Assembly (NCBI RefSeq): GCF_007997295.1
Contig: NZ_VORY01000001.1
Location: 248,001 to 312,000, forward strand
Source of the DNA: Gillisia hiemivivida
Lineage (GTDB): Bacteria; Bacteroidota; Bacteroidia; Flavobacteriales; Flavobacteriaceae
Reading direction: 5' to 3'
DNA: 64,000 nucleotides
The position numbers were made by a program, and so were the translations under genes. Shown in pieces: positions 34,493 to 42,320 of the stretch. The notes below the pieces were generated by a model. That model searched no databases and was not told the origin of the DNA. It was given only the letters and a program-made list of their open reading frames with translations. Every line of letters starts with the position of its first letter. Positions within the stretch are counted from its first letter, which is position 1.

Positions 34493-34858
34493 CTAATTTA
34501 GATCTGCTCCAACGGGTTTAGAGCAATCGTGTCCTGGTTGCCCATGAGCAGGGTTTTTGGCAGGGGTATCACCTCCGTCAACTCTCACTGGGGAAACATT
34601 TGAATTGAGAGTAGTGGTATTGGTTTGTTGAATACTTGTGCTAGCAGCTTGGTCTAGAGGTGCTCCCACGGGAAGATCACAACGATGTCCTGGCTGTCCA
34701 TGAACTGGGTTTAAAGCAGCAGTAGTTTTTGGATTATCTATAGTTTCCATTTCTGAATTAGCCGGAGATGCTTCAGTTTCTTTCTTTTCTTCTTTACATG
34801 CAATCATCACACTTAAACTTAAGGCAATGATGGTACTATTTAAGAGTCTCTTTTTCAT
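34493..34858 (-). CDS. Small lipoprotein with duplicated HGQPGHxC motif
   Basis: The 121-residue precursor has a lipoprotein signal ending in MIACKEE. The mature part carries two copies of one motif: LNPVHGQPGHRCDLPVGAPL and KNPAHGQPGHDCSKPVGADL, separated by a Thr/Asn/Ser-rich linker. Each copy has two His and one Cys, which suggests metal or haem-like binding, but I know no demonstrated function. I recall the motif as recurrent in Bacteroidota lipoproteins. It lies between the DUF1028 and DUF3095 genes on the same strand. Confidence 0.75.
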   Translation of the reverse strand: MKKRLLNSTIIALSLSVMIACKEEKKETEASPANSEMETIDNPKTTAALNPVHGQPGHRCDLPVGAPLDQAASTSIQQTNTTTLNSNVSPVRVDGGDTPAKNPAHGQPGHDCSKPVGADLN

Positions 34859-34897
34859 AATAAATTTTTTTAAATTCAGTAAAAATTAATTTCCTAT

Positions 34898-35896
34898 TTA
34901 ATTCACAATCTTATCTAATTCAGCTTCGGTTACATTCAAAAGGCCAGAAGATGGTAATCTCAAGGTCATCGTTCTCCAATTATCTTCTGCCTCAAATATA
35001 GCTTTAAATAGAGGAATCGCCTCTTCAAATCTCTTGCTATTTGCAAGTGCTACTGCTTTCCAATATCTCATTTCTAAGTTATCGGGGAATAGTTTTTCAG
35101 CACTGCTATACTGCTTTAGAGCTTCGTCTACATCTTCTGCTTCCATTGCAAGATCTCCTTTATTCATAAATTCATAAGCTCTTGCTACTTTCAAAAGTCT
35201 CGCTAGCTCCACTATAGGTTCTGCATTATCATCTACCCTAAGATCTATCTTTTTATCTTCCCAAGAGTTCTTTACCTTGTTGGCGCCTACCACGATCAAT
35301 GCAGCAGATTGCTTCCCGCGAATATCTCCGCCAGCATTTTGTGCCGCTTGTAAAACTTTAACAACTCTTTCTGCCAGAGGAAGATCAGAATGCTCTAAAA
35401 ACGCAGCTTTCATTGCGGGTACCACCTTATCATTAAGCATCATATTTGCTTGTACAGAGTAATTCTTCCCTGTATAATGAAAAGCAGATTCTACACAACT
35501 ACTGCCAGTATGTGCAGCTGTTCTTCCTGAAGAATCTAAAAAAGCAACCTGTCTATACTCTTCACCATCATCTTCAGCTATTAATTTTTCTAAAGCCTGA
35601 GAGGCAGATTTTCCTTCTTCCATTAATTTTAACCCGTTAGGGCCATAAGCCGGGTTAACAAAAGATTGAGTTGCTACCACTCCAACTCCAGATTTTCCCC
35701 AAGCCACCAATGGTCCTACAGAAAACCAATGACTTTGAACTCCCACCGCCATTTCTCCAGTTACAGAATCTCGGGCAACTATAGAAAAGGTATGTGCAAA
35801 GGGGTCTTTCATAATTGGATGGGTTTGGGCAATTATAGTCCCTGAAAACATCAAGCCTATTAGGAATATAATTGTGTGTTTATAATTTATGTTCAT
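34898..35896 (-). CDS. Secreted DUF1028 protein with C-terminal TPR-like helices
   Basis: The 332-residue precursor has a signal peptide (HTIIFLIGLMFSGTIIAQ). The DUF1028 domain follows from about residue 33: HTFSIVARDSVTGEMAVGVQSHWFSVGPLVAW, GVVATQSFVNPAYGPNGL and NYSVQANMMLNDKVVPAM. This is an Ntn-hydrolase-like fold of unknown reaction. The C-terminal 90 residues look like tetratricopeptide-type helices (AMEAEDVDEALKQYSSAEKLFPDN). It is probably periplasmic. Some family members carry a peptidoglycan-binding domain instead; here TPR-like helices take that place, suggesting a protein-interaction role. Confidence 0.85.
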   Translation of the reverse strand: MNINYKHTIIFLIGLMFSGTIIAQTHPIMKDPFAHTFSIVARDSVTGEMAVGVQSHWFSVGPLVAWGKSGVGVVATQSFVNPAYGPNGLKLMEEGKSASQALEKLIAEDDGEEYRQVAFLDSSGRTAAHTGSSCVESAFHYTGKNYSVQANMMLNDKVVPAMKAAFLEHSDLPLAERVVKVLQAAQNAGGDIRGKQSAALIVVGANKVKNSWEDKKIDLRVDDNAEPIVELARLLKVARAYEFMNKGDLAMEAEDVDEALKQYSSAEKLFPDNLEMRYWKAVALANSKRFEEAIPLFKAIFEAEDNWRTMTLRLPSSGLLNVTEAELDKIVN

Positions 35897-36030
35897 ATTT
35901 CGAATTTTACTTAAAAATAGGGAAATTCTAGCTATTTACTACTGTACCTGCTTTTACATAATTTTTAATGAATTGGAATAAGTTATAGCAAAACCTCTTA
36001 GAGGTTATAAATTTATGATCTTTAATTAAT

Positions 36031-36124
36031 CGTCTCGTAGTTCAACGGCTAGAATAGCCCCGAAGCGTCGGGGTCCTTAACTTTAGATCCAAGTTCCCCC
36101 GACGGCTCGGGCTTGGCGAGGTCA
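36031..36124 (+). pseudogene. Broken tRNA-Arg(CCT)-like gene with two GC-rich hairpin insertions
   Basis: The order of tRNA-Arg(CCT) pieces is kept: CTCGTAGTTCAACGGCTAGAAT (D arm, split here by position 36053), CCTTAACTTTAGAT (anticodon 3' side), CCAAG and CTTGG (T stem), CGAGGTCA (3' acceptor strand). CCCCGAAGCGTCGGGG replaces the 5' anticodon stem, and CCCCGACGGCTCGGG sits in the T loop. The 5' acceptor strand no longer pairs well. It cannot fold as a normal tRNA, so I call it a pseudogene. The identity is inferred from memory of the Bacteroidota tRNA. Confidence 0.6.
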
Positions 36125-36130
36125 CTTTTA
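36115..36130 (+). repeat. 16-bp direct repeat, left copy (tRNA 3' end)
   Basis: GGCGAGGTCACTTTTA is repeated exactly at 38681-38696. Both copies are tRNA-Arg-like 3' ends and enclose 2.55 kb with the SLC13 permease gene. Confidence 0.7.
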
Positions 36131-36174
36131 CAGTAATAATACCAATCAAACAAAATCATATTTTCGTTCCCTAT

Positions 36175-36220
36175 GCTGTTTTTATTTAACGATTAACTTC
36201 CCGTACGCTATAAAAACAGC
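36175..36220. repeat. Perfect 11-bp inverted repeat in the gap 35897-36381
   Basis: GCTGTTTTTAT (36175-36185) and ATAAAAACAGC (36210-36220) are perfectly complementary with a 24-nt loop. The rest of this 485-bp gap holds the tRNA-like pseudogene and no gene. Confidence 0.5.
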
Positions 36221-36381
36221 GCAGGATCCACGCGCAGATTAGTTATGGTAGATATGGGGCAATAAAATATTAATACTTTAATTTCAATTATGATGTCAAA
36301 TCACCTCTTAAAAACTGGTGGTGGTGACATTTTTAGTTGCAAAAGGAAAATATAAATGCAATTCAATAAAATAGCCCAACG

Positions 36382-38148
36382 TTAAACAGGCCACACATAG
36401 AGGATAAGTGGAATGCCGAATAACAATATTAGTATGGTTACAGGTAGTCCCATTTTCCAGTAATCGCTGAATTTATATCCTCCCGGTCCCATAACCAGGG
36501 TATTGGATTGGTGCCCAATTGGAGTAAGAAAGGCACAGGAGGCCCCCACAGCAATAGTCATAAGAAAAGGGTCTGTGGCTAATCCCAGACTTTCAGCAAC
36601 TTTTATGGCAATGGGAGCCATTAATACCACTGTGGCGGCGTTATTAATAATATTGGAGAGAACCAGAGTTATGGCCATAAGTAAACCCAAAAAGATCCAA
36701 ACAGGATAATCGTTGTCTAGTGTCAATATCAAACTGGTCACCGTCGCGGCTCCTCCGCTGGATTCAAAAGCCTCTCCCACCGGGATCATTGCAGCCAAGA
36801 GGATGATCACTGGCCAGTCAACACTTAGGTAAACTTCCTTCAAGGGTAGAATTTTACTTATCACCAGGATTACAGCAGCGAAAGAAAAAGCTATTTCTAC
36901 CCTCAAGAGTCCTGTTATCACTAGGATGATTGCTGCTGCAAAAATACTAAGCGCACCAATGACCCGGGTAGGTCTTCCAAGATGCAATTCCCTTTCAGCC
37001 AGAGGGAGGAAGTTCAAGGATTTCATGGCTTCCTTAAGGTTCTCTGGACGGCCCTGTAAAAGCAGCACATCCCCTTGTTTTATTATAGTTTGGGCAATTC
37101 GCTTTTTTATTTTCTTGTTTTCACGGGCAATTGCCAGCACATTTATATTGTATTGTGACCGCATTCTTATCTCTGTCACGCTGCTTCCCACACACAGGGA
37201 ATTAGCCATTACTACAGCTTCAGCGGTCTGGATTATATCAGATCCCCTTGCGCTATCACTTAGAAGTTTACCCTCTGCAAGAGTAGATCTTTTGGAGTCG
37301 GTAAATTTTTTGAGATCCTCGGTATCGGCCTCAAGGATAAGTATATCGCCTTCCAGTAATTCTTCCCAGGGCGAAGGTGCGTGTATGCGCACATTGTTCC
37401 TAATGATCCCCAAGATAATAACTTCCGTCTTCAGCAATTCATTTACTTTGAAAATGGTCACTCCAATTAGATCTGAATTTGGCAGAATGATCACTTCTGT
37501 AATATAATTTTCTATCTCAAATATATTGGGACTCTCGGCTGACTGCCTTTTGGGTAAGAACCGCCAACCCAGCAGGGTGATAAAAAGAAGTCCGACCACG
37601 GTTAAGGCAAGACCAACCGGAGCAAAATCAAACATCTCAAATCTACTACCTAAAGCTTCTTCCCTGAAAGTGGATATTATAATATTGGGAGGGGTTCCTA
37701 TAAGTGTAATCATCCCGCCAAGGATTGAAGCAAATGCCAGGGGCATAAGAAGAACTGAAGGTGAAAATTTATTTTTTCGTGAAAGGTGAATTGCCACGGG
37801 CATTATAATGGCTAGAGCACCAATGTTGTTGATGAAACCAGAAGCTAAGGCAACAATACCACAAAGTAATATAATCTGTATCCATAATTTCTCAGATATC
37901 CTGCTTATCCAGTCAACAATAACATCTACAAGTCCGGAATATTGAAGAGCCTTACTGATTATAAGCACAGCTGCTACCGTAATAACTGCAGGATGACTTA
38001 ATCCTTTAAAAGCTTCACTCGATGGAATTATTCCAAAAACAACTAATGTAAAAAGTGTAAGAAAAGCAACTATATCATAACGAACCTTATCCCAAATAAA
38101 AAGGATTAGGGCTAGAGCAAGGGTAATAAATACAATACTTTGATCCAT
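36382..38148 (-). CDS. SLC13-family permease with two RCK_C (TrkA-C) domains
   Basis: The 588-residue membrane protein has the ArsB/DASS ion-transporter layout: about five to six helices, a cytosolic insert with two TrkA-C-like domains (around residues 205-375, VIILPNSDLIGVTI...ILEADTEDLKKF and EAVVMANSLCVGSSVTEI...VLLLQGRPENLKEAM), then a second helical half. The helix-loop motifs GFINNIGALAIIMPVAI and SNIINNAATVVLMAPIAI, with GTPPNIIISTFREEAL, are the inverted-repeat SNT-type motifs of this family. The substrate may be a dicarboxylate, sulfate or a similar anion; it cannot be decided. It lies alone between two tRNA-like remnants, so it may have arrived by transfer. A palindrome (38229-38247) precedes it. 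Confidence 0.88.
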   Translation of the reverse strand: MDQSIVFITLALALILFIWDKVRYDIVAFLTLFTLVVFGIIPSSEAFKGLSHPAVITVAAVLIISKALQYSGLVDVIVDWISRISEKLWIQIILLCGIVALASGFINNIGALAIIMPVAIHLSRKNKFSPSVLLMPLAFASILGGMITLIGTPPNIIISTFREEALGSRFEMFDFAPVGLALTVVGLLFITLLGWRFLPKRQSAESPNIFEIENYITEVIILPNSDLIGVTIFKVNELLKTEVIILGIIRNNVRIHAPSPWEELLEGDILILEADTEDLKKFTDSKRSTLAEGKLLSDSARGSDIIQTAEAVVMANSLCVGSSVTEIRMRSQYNINVLAIARENKKIKKRIAQTIIKQGDVLLLQGRPENLKEAMKSLNFLPLAERELHLGRPTRVIGALSIFAAAIILVITGLLRVEIAFSFAAVILVISKILPLKEVYLSVDWPVIILLAAMIPVGEAFESSGGAATVTSLILTLDNDYPVWIFLGLLMAITLVLSNIINNAATVVLMAPIAIKVAESLGLATDPFLMTIAVGASCAFLTPIGHQSNTLVMGPGGYKFSDYWKMGLPVTILILLFGIPLILYVWPV

Positions 38149-38228
38149 ATTTTATTAGGCTATTAAGTAAAGAAAAGTCAATGTTTGAGCTAATATCTGT
38201 TTCTTTTCCATTTTAAGAACATTAATGT

Positions 38229-38247
38229 CCGGTTAATATATAACCGG
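38229..38247. promoter_or_regulatory. Palindromic operator candidate upstream of the SLC13 gene
   Basis: CCGGTTA ATATA TAACCGG is a perfect 7-bp inverted repeat, 81 bp upstream of the permease start. No cognate regulator is adjacent. Confidence 0.4.
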
Positions 38248-38635
38248 TTTGACTCATATAAATAGGCGATTATTTAATACAGAAAGCTTTATTTGCTTCT
38301 TCTCTTATAAAGTGATTGGTTCATTATAATGGTATTTATAGATGAATGTCTATATAATTGCTGAAGCATTTGAACAGGAATTTTATCACCCGCTATATTT
38401 CCAAAACTGTGACGAGTAATTTTCATACTTAATTTTTTAGTTATAACCGTTTTTTGCAATTTCAGTTAAATTCAATTTTCTATTAGCTCTTTTAAATCTA
38501 TCAAAAATATGGTTATCTCAGTAGGTGTTTTAGCTGTCTAATTTTTATTATTATATTTGATTATATTTTATAAGATGAATGTTCAAAATCACTTATAAAG
38601 GCTCACAGATCGTCAATATTTTTTTGTAGAATTGT
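38248..38635. other. AT-rich intergenic stretch, nothing recognised
   Basis: The left part of a 934-bp gap between the SLC13 and LacI genes. I see no coding frame or RNA in this piece. Confidence 0.35.
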
Positions 38636-38636
38636 T

Positions 38637-38690
38637 CAAGCCCCATAGAATAGGGCGTCAAGGGAATTGGTTCGATTCTGGGCGAGGTCA
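38637..38690 (+). pseudogene. Second tRNA-Arg-like remnant (3' half)
   Basis: TTGGTTCGATTCTGGGCGAG followed by GTCAC retains the T loop and 3' acceptor strand of the same tRNA type, while the 5' part is scrambled (GCCC CATAGAATA GGGC). The 16-bp sequence 38681-38696 is identical to 36115-36130. Confidence 0.5.
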
Positions 38691-38787
38691 CTTTTAAACA
38701 TATTCCCTAAACCTATGGTTTTTAATCATTTGTTTATCAGTAAAATAACATTGAATTAACAAATTTTAAATTTTTCCTTAATCAATC

Positions 38788-38908
38788 CCTCATTGAGGGT
38801 TTAATTCCCCGAGGCCTGGCCGATACGTTCAGGCGGGCTTGCCTCGAATTTTTAAAAGTATTTTCCTCCCGAACCATCGAGACATAACTCGTGGGCTTGC
38901 CCCGAGGT
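38788..38908. repeat. Cluster of dispersed GC-rich palindromic repeats
   Basis: CCTCATTGAGGGTTTA (38788-38803) is the inverted copy of 30238-30253. Two GC-rich units follow, both ending in GGGCTTGCC(T/C)CGA, of the same style as the hairpins in the tRNA-like pseudogene. They stand out in AT-rich surroundings. Confidence 0.5.
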
Positions 38909-38952
38909 TCTTGATTTTTATACTGTATTAAACATTATTAAAATAAAAGATG

Positions 38953-38986
38953 ATCCGGATTCTTATCTAGAACTCGGATTTTTTTA
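38953..38986 (+). terminator. Orphan plus-strand terminator
   Basis: ATCCGGATTCT pairs with AGAACTCGGAT (two imperfect positions, loop TATCT), followed by TTTTTTT. No + strand gene lies within 800 bp upstream, so it may have belonged to the lost tRNA-Arg or another lost gene. Confidence 0.6.
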
Positions 38987-39082
38987 TGTCTGAAACTGAA
39001 AAATCAGAATAATTTACAGCTTAAACAGGGTTTAATTAACATAACTTCTCTAAATTTAAATTTCAAGTAATTTATTAGGCTT

Positions 39083-40099
39083 ATGAGATCCAAGATCACA
39101 CTAAAAGAATTGGCTAAATTATTGAATGTTTCCGTTTCCACGGTCTCAAAATCATTGAATGGAAGCCCGGAGATAAGCAAGAATACGGTGAAAAGGGTAA
39201 AGGAATTAGCAGAATTACATAATTATAGCCCAAATCTTACCGCAGTTAATTTAAAGCGTAAGAGTACAGGAAATATCGCAGTGATAGTTCCCAATATTTC
39301 CAACACTTTTTTCGCAAAAGTACTAGGAGGAATTGAGAATGAGGCTAGAAAAAATGGTTATCAATTAATCACATATATTTCTAATGAGTCCTTAACTGTT
39401 GAAAAACAGATAATGGATTTGATCTCTAATGGATTGGCAGATGGGGTTTTAATGTCTGTTTCGGCAGAAACTCAAACTACTAAGAACTACGATCATATTT
39501 ATAGATTTACCGAGTATGAGATCCCTGTGGTTTTATTTGATCGAATCAATGTAGATGTAAAATTGGATAAAGTTGGGGTAGATGATATGCAAAGTATTTA
39601 TAATGCTGTTCGCTATCTGAAGTCTAAAGGACTTAATAGAATAGGATTGGTTTGTAGTATCGGAGATCTTGGACTTGCACAAGCTAGAATAGATGGATAT
39701 AAAGCGGCAATGAACGACCAAAACACAACATTTCAAAAGGAATTCTTGATTGTATCTAATGATCCTGAGGTATTAAGAAAACAGCTTGGTCTTGTTTTGG
39801 ATACCTATGAGATGGAAGCATTTGTGTCCTTGGATTATTTAAGTACGCTGTTAACTTCCCGAGTTGTTCAGGAAAAAAAACTAAATATTCCTGAAGACAT
39901 AAAGATCATAGGATATGTAAATGAAGATTTCGCACCATTTCTTTGGCCTTCAATTTCGTATATAGATCAGCACCCTTTGAGTATCGGAGAATCTGCCACT
40001 CAATTACTTATAGAAAGGATCAAAAAAATGCAACCGAAAGAATTTGACACTCAGATTTTAAACACTAAGATCGTGCATTTAGATTCTACGCTAATTTAA
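39083..40099 (+). CDS. LacI-family transcriptional regulator
   Basis: The 338-residue regulator has the LacI DNA-binding head ITLKELAKLLNVSVSTVSKSLNGSPEISKNTVKRV and the hinge-helix region PNLTAVNLKRKSTGNIAVIVPNISNTFF. A periplasmic-binding-protein-like sensor domain follows, to the end. It probably responds to a sugar or nucleoside. No sugar-metabolism gene is directly beside it; the nearest downstream gene encodes a SYLF lipoprotein, and a LacI-like palindrome (AAGCGCTT) lies between them. The beta-glucan locus is 10 kb away and has its own regulator, so a link is not evident. Confidence 0.9.
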   Translation: MRSKITLKELAKLLNVSVSTVSKSLNGSPEISKNTVKRVKELAELHNYSPNLTAVNLKRKSTGNIAVIVPNISNTFFAKVLGGIENEARKNGYQLITYISNESLTVEKQIMDLISNGLADGVLMSVSAETQTTKNYDHIYRFTEYEIPVVLFDRINVDVKLDKVGVDDMQSIYNAVRYLKSKGLNRIGLVCSIGDLGLAQARIDGYKAAMNDQNTTFQKEFLIVSNDPEVLRKQLGLVLDTYEMEAFVSLDYLSTLLTSRVVQEKKLNIPEDIKIIGYVNEDFAPFLWPSISYIDQHPLSIGESATQLLIERIKKMQPKEFDTQILNTKIVHLDSTLI

Positions 40100-40185
40100 T
40101 ATACAGCCAACTTGTAAAATTCATCTGAATTTTACCTTAAAAAATTAACAATATTAAGATTTTTGTGCTAATATTTAGTGAAATA

Positions 40186-40199
40186 ACAAGCGCTTAACA
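40186..40199. promoter_or_regulatory. Candidate LacI-type operator
   Basis: ACAAGCGCTTAA is a near-perfect palindrome centred on CG, the usual form of LacI/GalR-family operators. It lies between the lacI-type gene and the SYLF gene, about 60 bp upstream of the latter. Confidence 0.3.
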
Positions 40200-40255
40200 T
40201 TAATAGTTTTATGCTTCGTCTAATTTTATGGTATTAACCAAAAAAATAAGTTTAG

Positions 40256-40804
40256 ATGAAAACGATTAATAAAAAAGTTTTAATTCCAATGCTAATGTCT
40301 TTTATGGTTTTATTGTTGGTAAGTTGTGGATCAAGTCAGAACACATCTGGAGATATTATGGCCGATTCACGCGATGCTAAGGCAACTATAACTAAAAATC
40401 ATCCAAATATTTCAGAGCTTTTTGATAATTCTGTAGGCTACGCTATTTTTCCTAATGTTGGGAAAGGAGCCTATATAATTGGTGCGGCTTCAGGAAACGG
40501 GACTGTTTATGAAAATGGAACTTTAATAGGATATTCAAGTCTTAAACAGGTAGATGTAGGTTTACAGGTAGGTGGAAAAGCATATATAGAAGTGATCTTT
40601 TTTCAAACACAAGATGCTTTGAACCGTTTTAAAAGTGGTAGCTATGAATTATCCGGAAATGTATCTGCAGTTCTTTTAGAAGAAGGAGTTTCTAGAGACG
40701 TGGAGTTTAGAGATGGAGTAGGAGTAGTTACAAAACCAAAGGCAGGAGCCATGGCAGGAATTTCTGTTGGAGGTCAAAAATTTGAGTTTAATGCTATTCA
40801 GTAG
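40256..40804 (+). CDS. SYLF/YSC84-domain lipoprotein
   Basis: The 182-residue precursor has a lipoprotein signal (LIPMLMSFMVLLLVSCGSS). The mature domain shows the SYLF/YSC84 pattern: VGYAIFPNVGKGAYIIGAASGNGTVYENG, SSLKQVDVGLQVGGKAYIEVIFFQTQDALNRF and the C-terminal VVTKPKAGAMAGISVGGQKFEF. SYLF domains bind lipids, in eukaryotes phosphoinositides; the bacterial role is unclear, perhaps envelope maintenance. It ends in a strong terminator, so it is monocistronic. Confidence 0.88.
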   Translation: MKTINKKVLIPMLMSFMVLLLVSCGSSQNTSGDIMADSRDAKATITKNHPNISELFDNSVGYAIFPNVGKGAYIIGAASGNGTVYENGTLIGYSSLKQVDVGLQVGGKAYIEVIFFQTQDALNRFKSGSYELSGNVSAVLLEEGVSRDVEFRDGVGVVTKPKAGAMAGISVGGQKFEFNAIQ

Positions 40805-40822
40805 AATTTTTTAATACATACT

Positions 40823-40861
40823 AAAGCCGGTTTCTTATTGCTAGAAATCGGCTTTTTTTTG
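40823..40861 (+). terminator. Strong terminator after the SYLF gene
   Basis: AAAGCCGGTTTCT pairs with AGAAATCGGCTTT (one wobble-type position) around a short loop, followed by eight T. Confidence 0.88.
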
Positions 40862-40883
40862 TTATCAATATTATCTTCAATAG

Positions 40884-42317
40884 ATGATTAAAAATAAATA
40901 CGATCTAATTGTTATTGGTGCAGGATCTGGAGGTTTGGGAATTGCACTAGGCATGTTAGAAATGGGTTTTAAAGTGCTCATGGTAGATAAATCTGAAGAA
41001 AAAATAGGAGGAGAGTGTCTTAATACCGGATGCGTACCAAGCAAAGCTTTAATCCATGTGGCTAATATCATCCATCAATCTACTAAGGCATCAGATTTTG
41101 GAATAAAATCTTCAGGAGCTCCTAATATTCATAAAGTAAAAAAATATATAGAAAGCAAGCAAAATACTATTCGCAGGCATGAAAATGTTGACTATTTCAG
41201 AGAAAAGGGACTAGATGTAGTTATTGGGACGGCTCAGTTTTCTTCTAAAAACAGTTTAGAAATTAATAACGGAGAGTATTCAGCAAAAAACATAATCATT
41301 GCTACCGGGTCAAAGCCAAGACAAATTGAAATTGAAGGTTTAAAACCTGAGATCACTTTTACCAATGAAAGTATTTTTGAGATCGATTTTATTCCGAAGA
41401 ACTTTTTATTTATCGGTGCGGGGCCGGTTAGCATGGAGTTGGGACAAGCTTTTTCAAGGCTAGGCTCTAAAGTTTTTATAGTAGACAGAGGAGAAAGAAT
41501 CCTGAAGAAAGAAGACCCCGTTATTTCTGAAGTTTTATTTAAAAAATTAGAAGAAGAGAACATCACTTTTTATTTAAATGCGGAAGTTGAAAAAATCACT
41601 AATGATGGTCTAGCTGAAATAAAAAACAAACAAGGTGAGCTGGTTAGGCAACCTATAGATGCTGTTTTTATGGGGATTGGACGGGAATTGAATTTTGAAA
41701 GCCTGCAACTGGAGAAAGCCGAAATCAAAACAGTTGACGGAAAAATTGTGTTGAATAATAAGTTACAAACCAGCAATAAAAATGTTTTTGTAAGTGGCGA
41801 TGCCGCCGATAATTTTAAATTTTCTCATGCGGCAGAAATGCATAATATGTTACTGCTCAATAATTTTCTATCTCCTTTTAAAAAGAAGTTAGAAAAAGAT
41901 AAATTCCCTTGGGTTACGTTTACAAACCCAGAAGTGGCAACTTTTGGGTTGGGAGAAATTCAACTCATAAACAAAAGCATAAATTATGAGCGTTTAGAAA
42001 TAGATTTTTCCGAGAACGATCGTGGCACCACAGATGATTTTGAATACGGAAAACTGCTGCTGTTTATTGAAAAAAAAATGTTCTTAGCGGGTTCAGCAAA
42101 GATTTTAGGAGGAAGCTTAGTGGCTCCTAACGCAGGGGAAATTGCACAGGAACTTATTCTAGTAAACAGCGCGGGGATTGCAATTAAAAAAATCATGAAC
42201 AAGACTTATCCATATCCCACTGCTGCAGATCTGCACAAAAAAATAATTAGGGATAGGATGGTGAAGGACTTGAAACCTTGGATGAAAAAAGTAGCGCAAA
42301 TGTTATACAATATTTAA
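40884..42317 (+). CDS. MerA-like FAD/NAD(P) disulfide oxidoreductase
   Basis: The 477-residue class I pyridine-nucleotide disulfide oxidoreductase has the FAD-binding GAGSGGLG (residues 12-19), redox cysteines C45 and C50 in GGECLNTGCVPSKAL, a central NAD(P) motif FIGAGPVSMELGQAF, and FVSGDAADN. At the C-terminal active site YPYPTAADLHKK stands where lipoamide dehydrogenases have HxHPT, so it lacks that His, as in mercuric reductase-like proteins. No MerA metal-binding head or C-terminal Cys pair is present, so mercury reduction is not indicated. It is followed 3 bp later by a glycosyltransferase gene; the two are likely co-transcribed. Confidence 0.85.
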   Translation: MIKNKYDLIVIGAGSGGLGIALGMLEMGFKVLMVDKSEEKIGGECLNTGCVPSKALIHVANIIHQSTKASDFGIKSSGAPNIHKVKKYIESKQNTIRRHENVDYFREKGLDVVIGTAQFSSKNSLEINNGEYSAKNIIIATGSKPRQIEIEGLKPEITFTNESIFEIDFIPKNFLFIGAGPVSMELGQAFSRLGSKVFIVDRGERILKKEDPVISEVLFKKLEEENITFYLNAEVEKITNDGLAEIKNKQGELVRQPIDAVFMGIGRELNFESLQLEKAEIKTVDGKIVLNNKLQTSNKNVFVSGDAADNFKFSHAAEMHNMLLLNNFLSPFKKKLEKDKFPWVTFTNPEVATFGLGEIQLINKSINYERLEIDFSENDRGTTDDFEYGKLLLFIEKKMFLAGSAKILGGSLVAPNAGEIAQELILVNSAGIAIKKIMNKTYPYPTAADLHKKIIRDRMVKDLKPWMKKVAQMLYNI

Positions 42318-42320
42318 ATC

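Noticed and set aside
36926-37507. 193-codon + strand frame under the SLC13 gene
   Set aside because: It lies fully antisense to the clear permease, with low-complexity Ser/Arg/Ile content and no family pattern.
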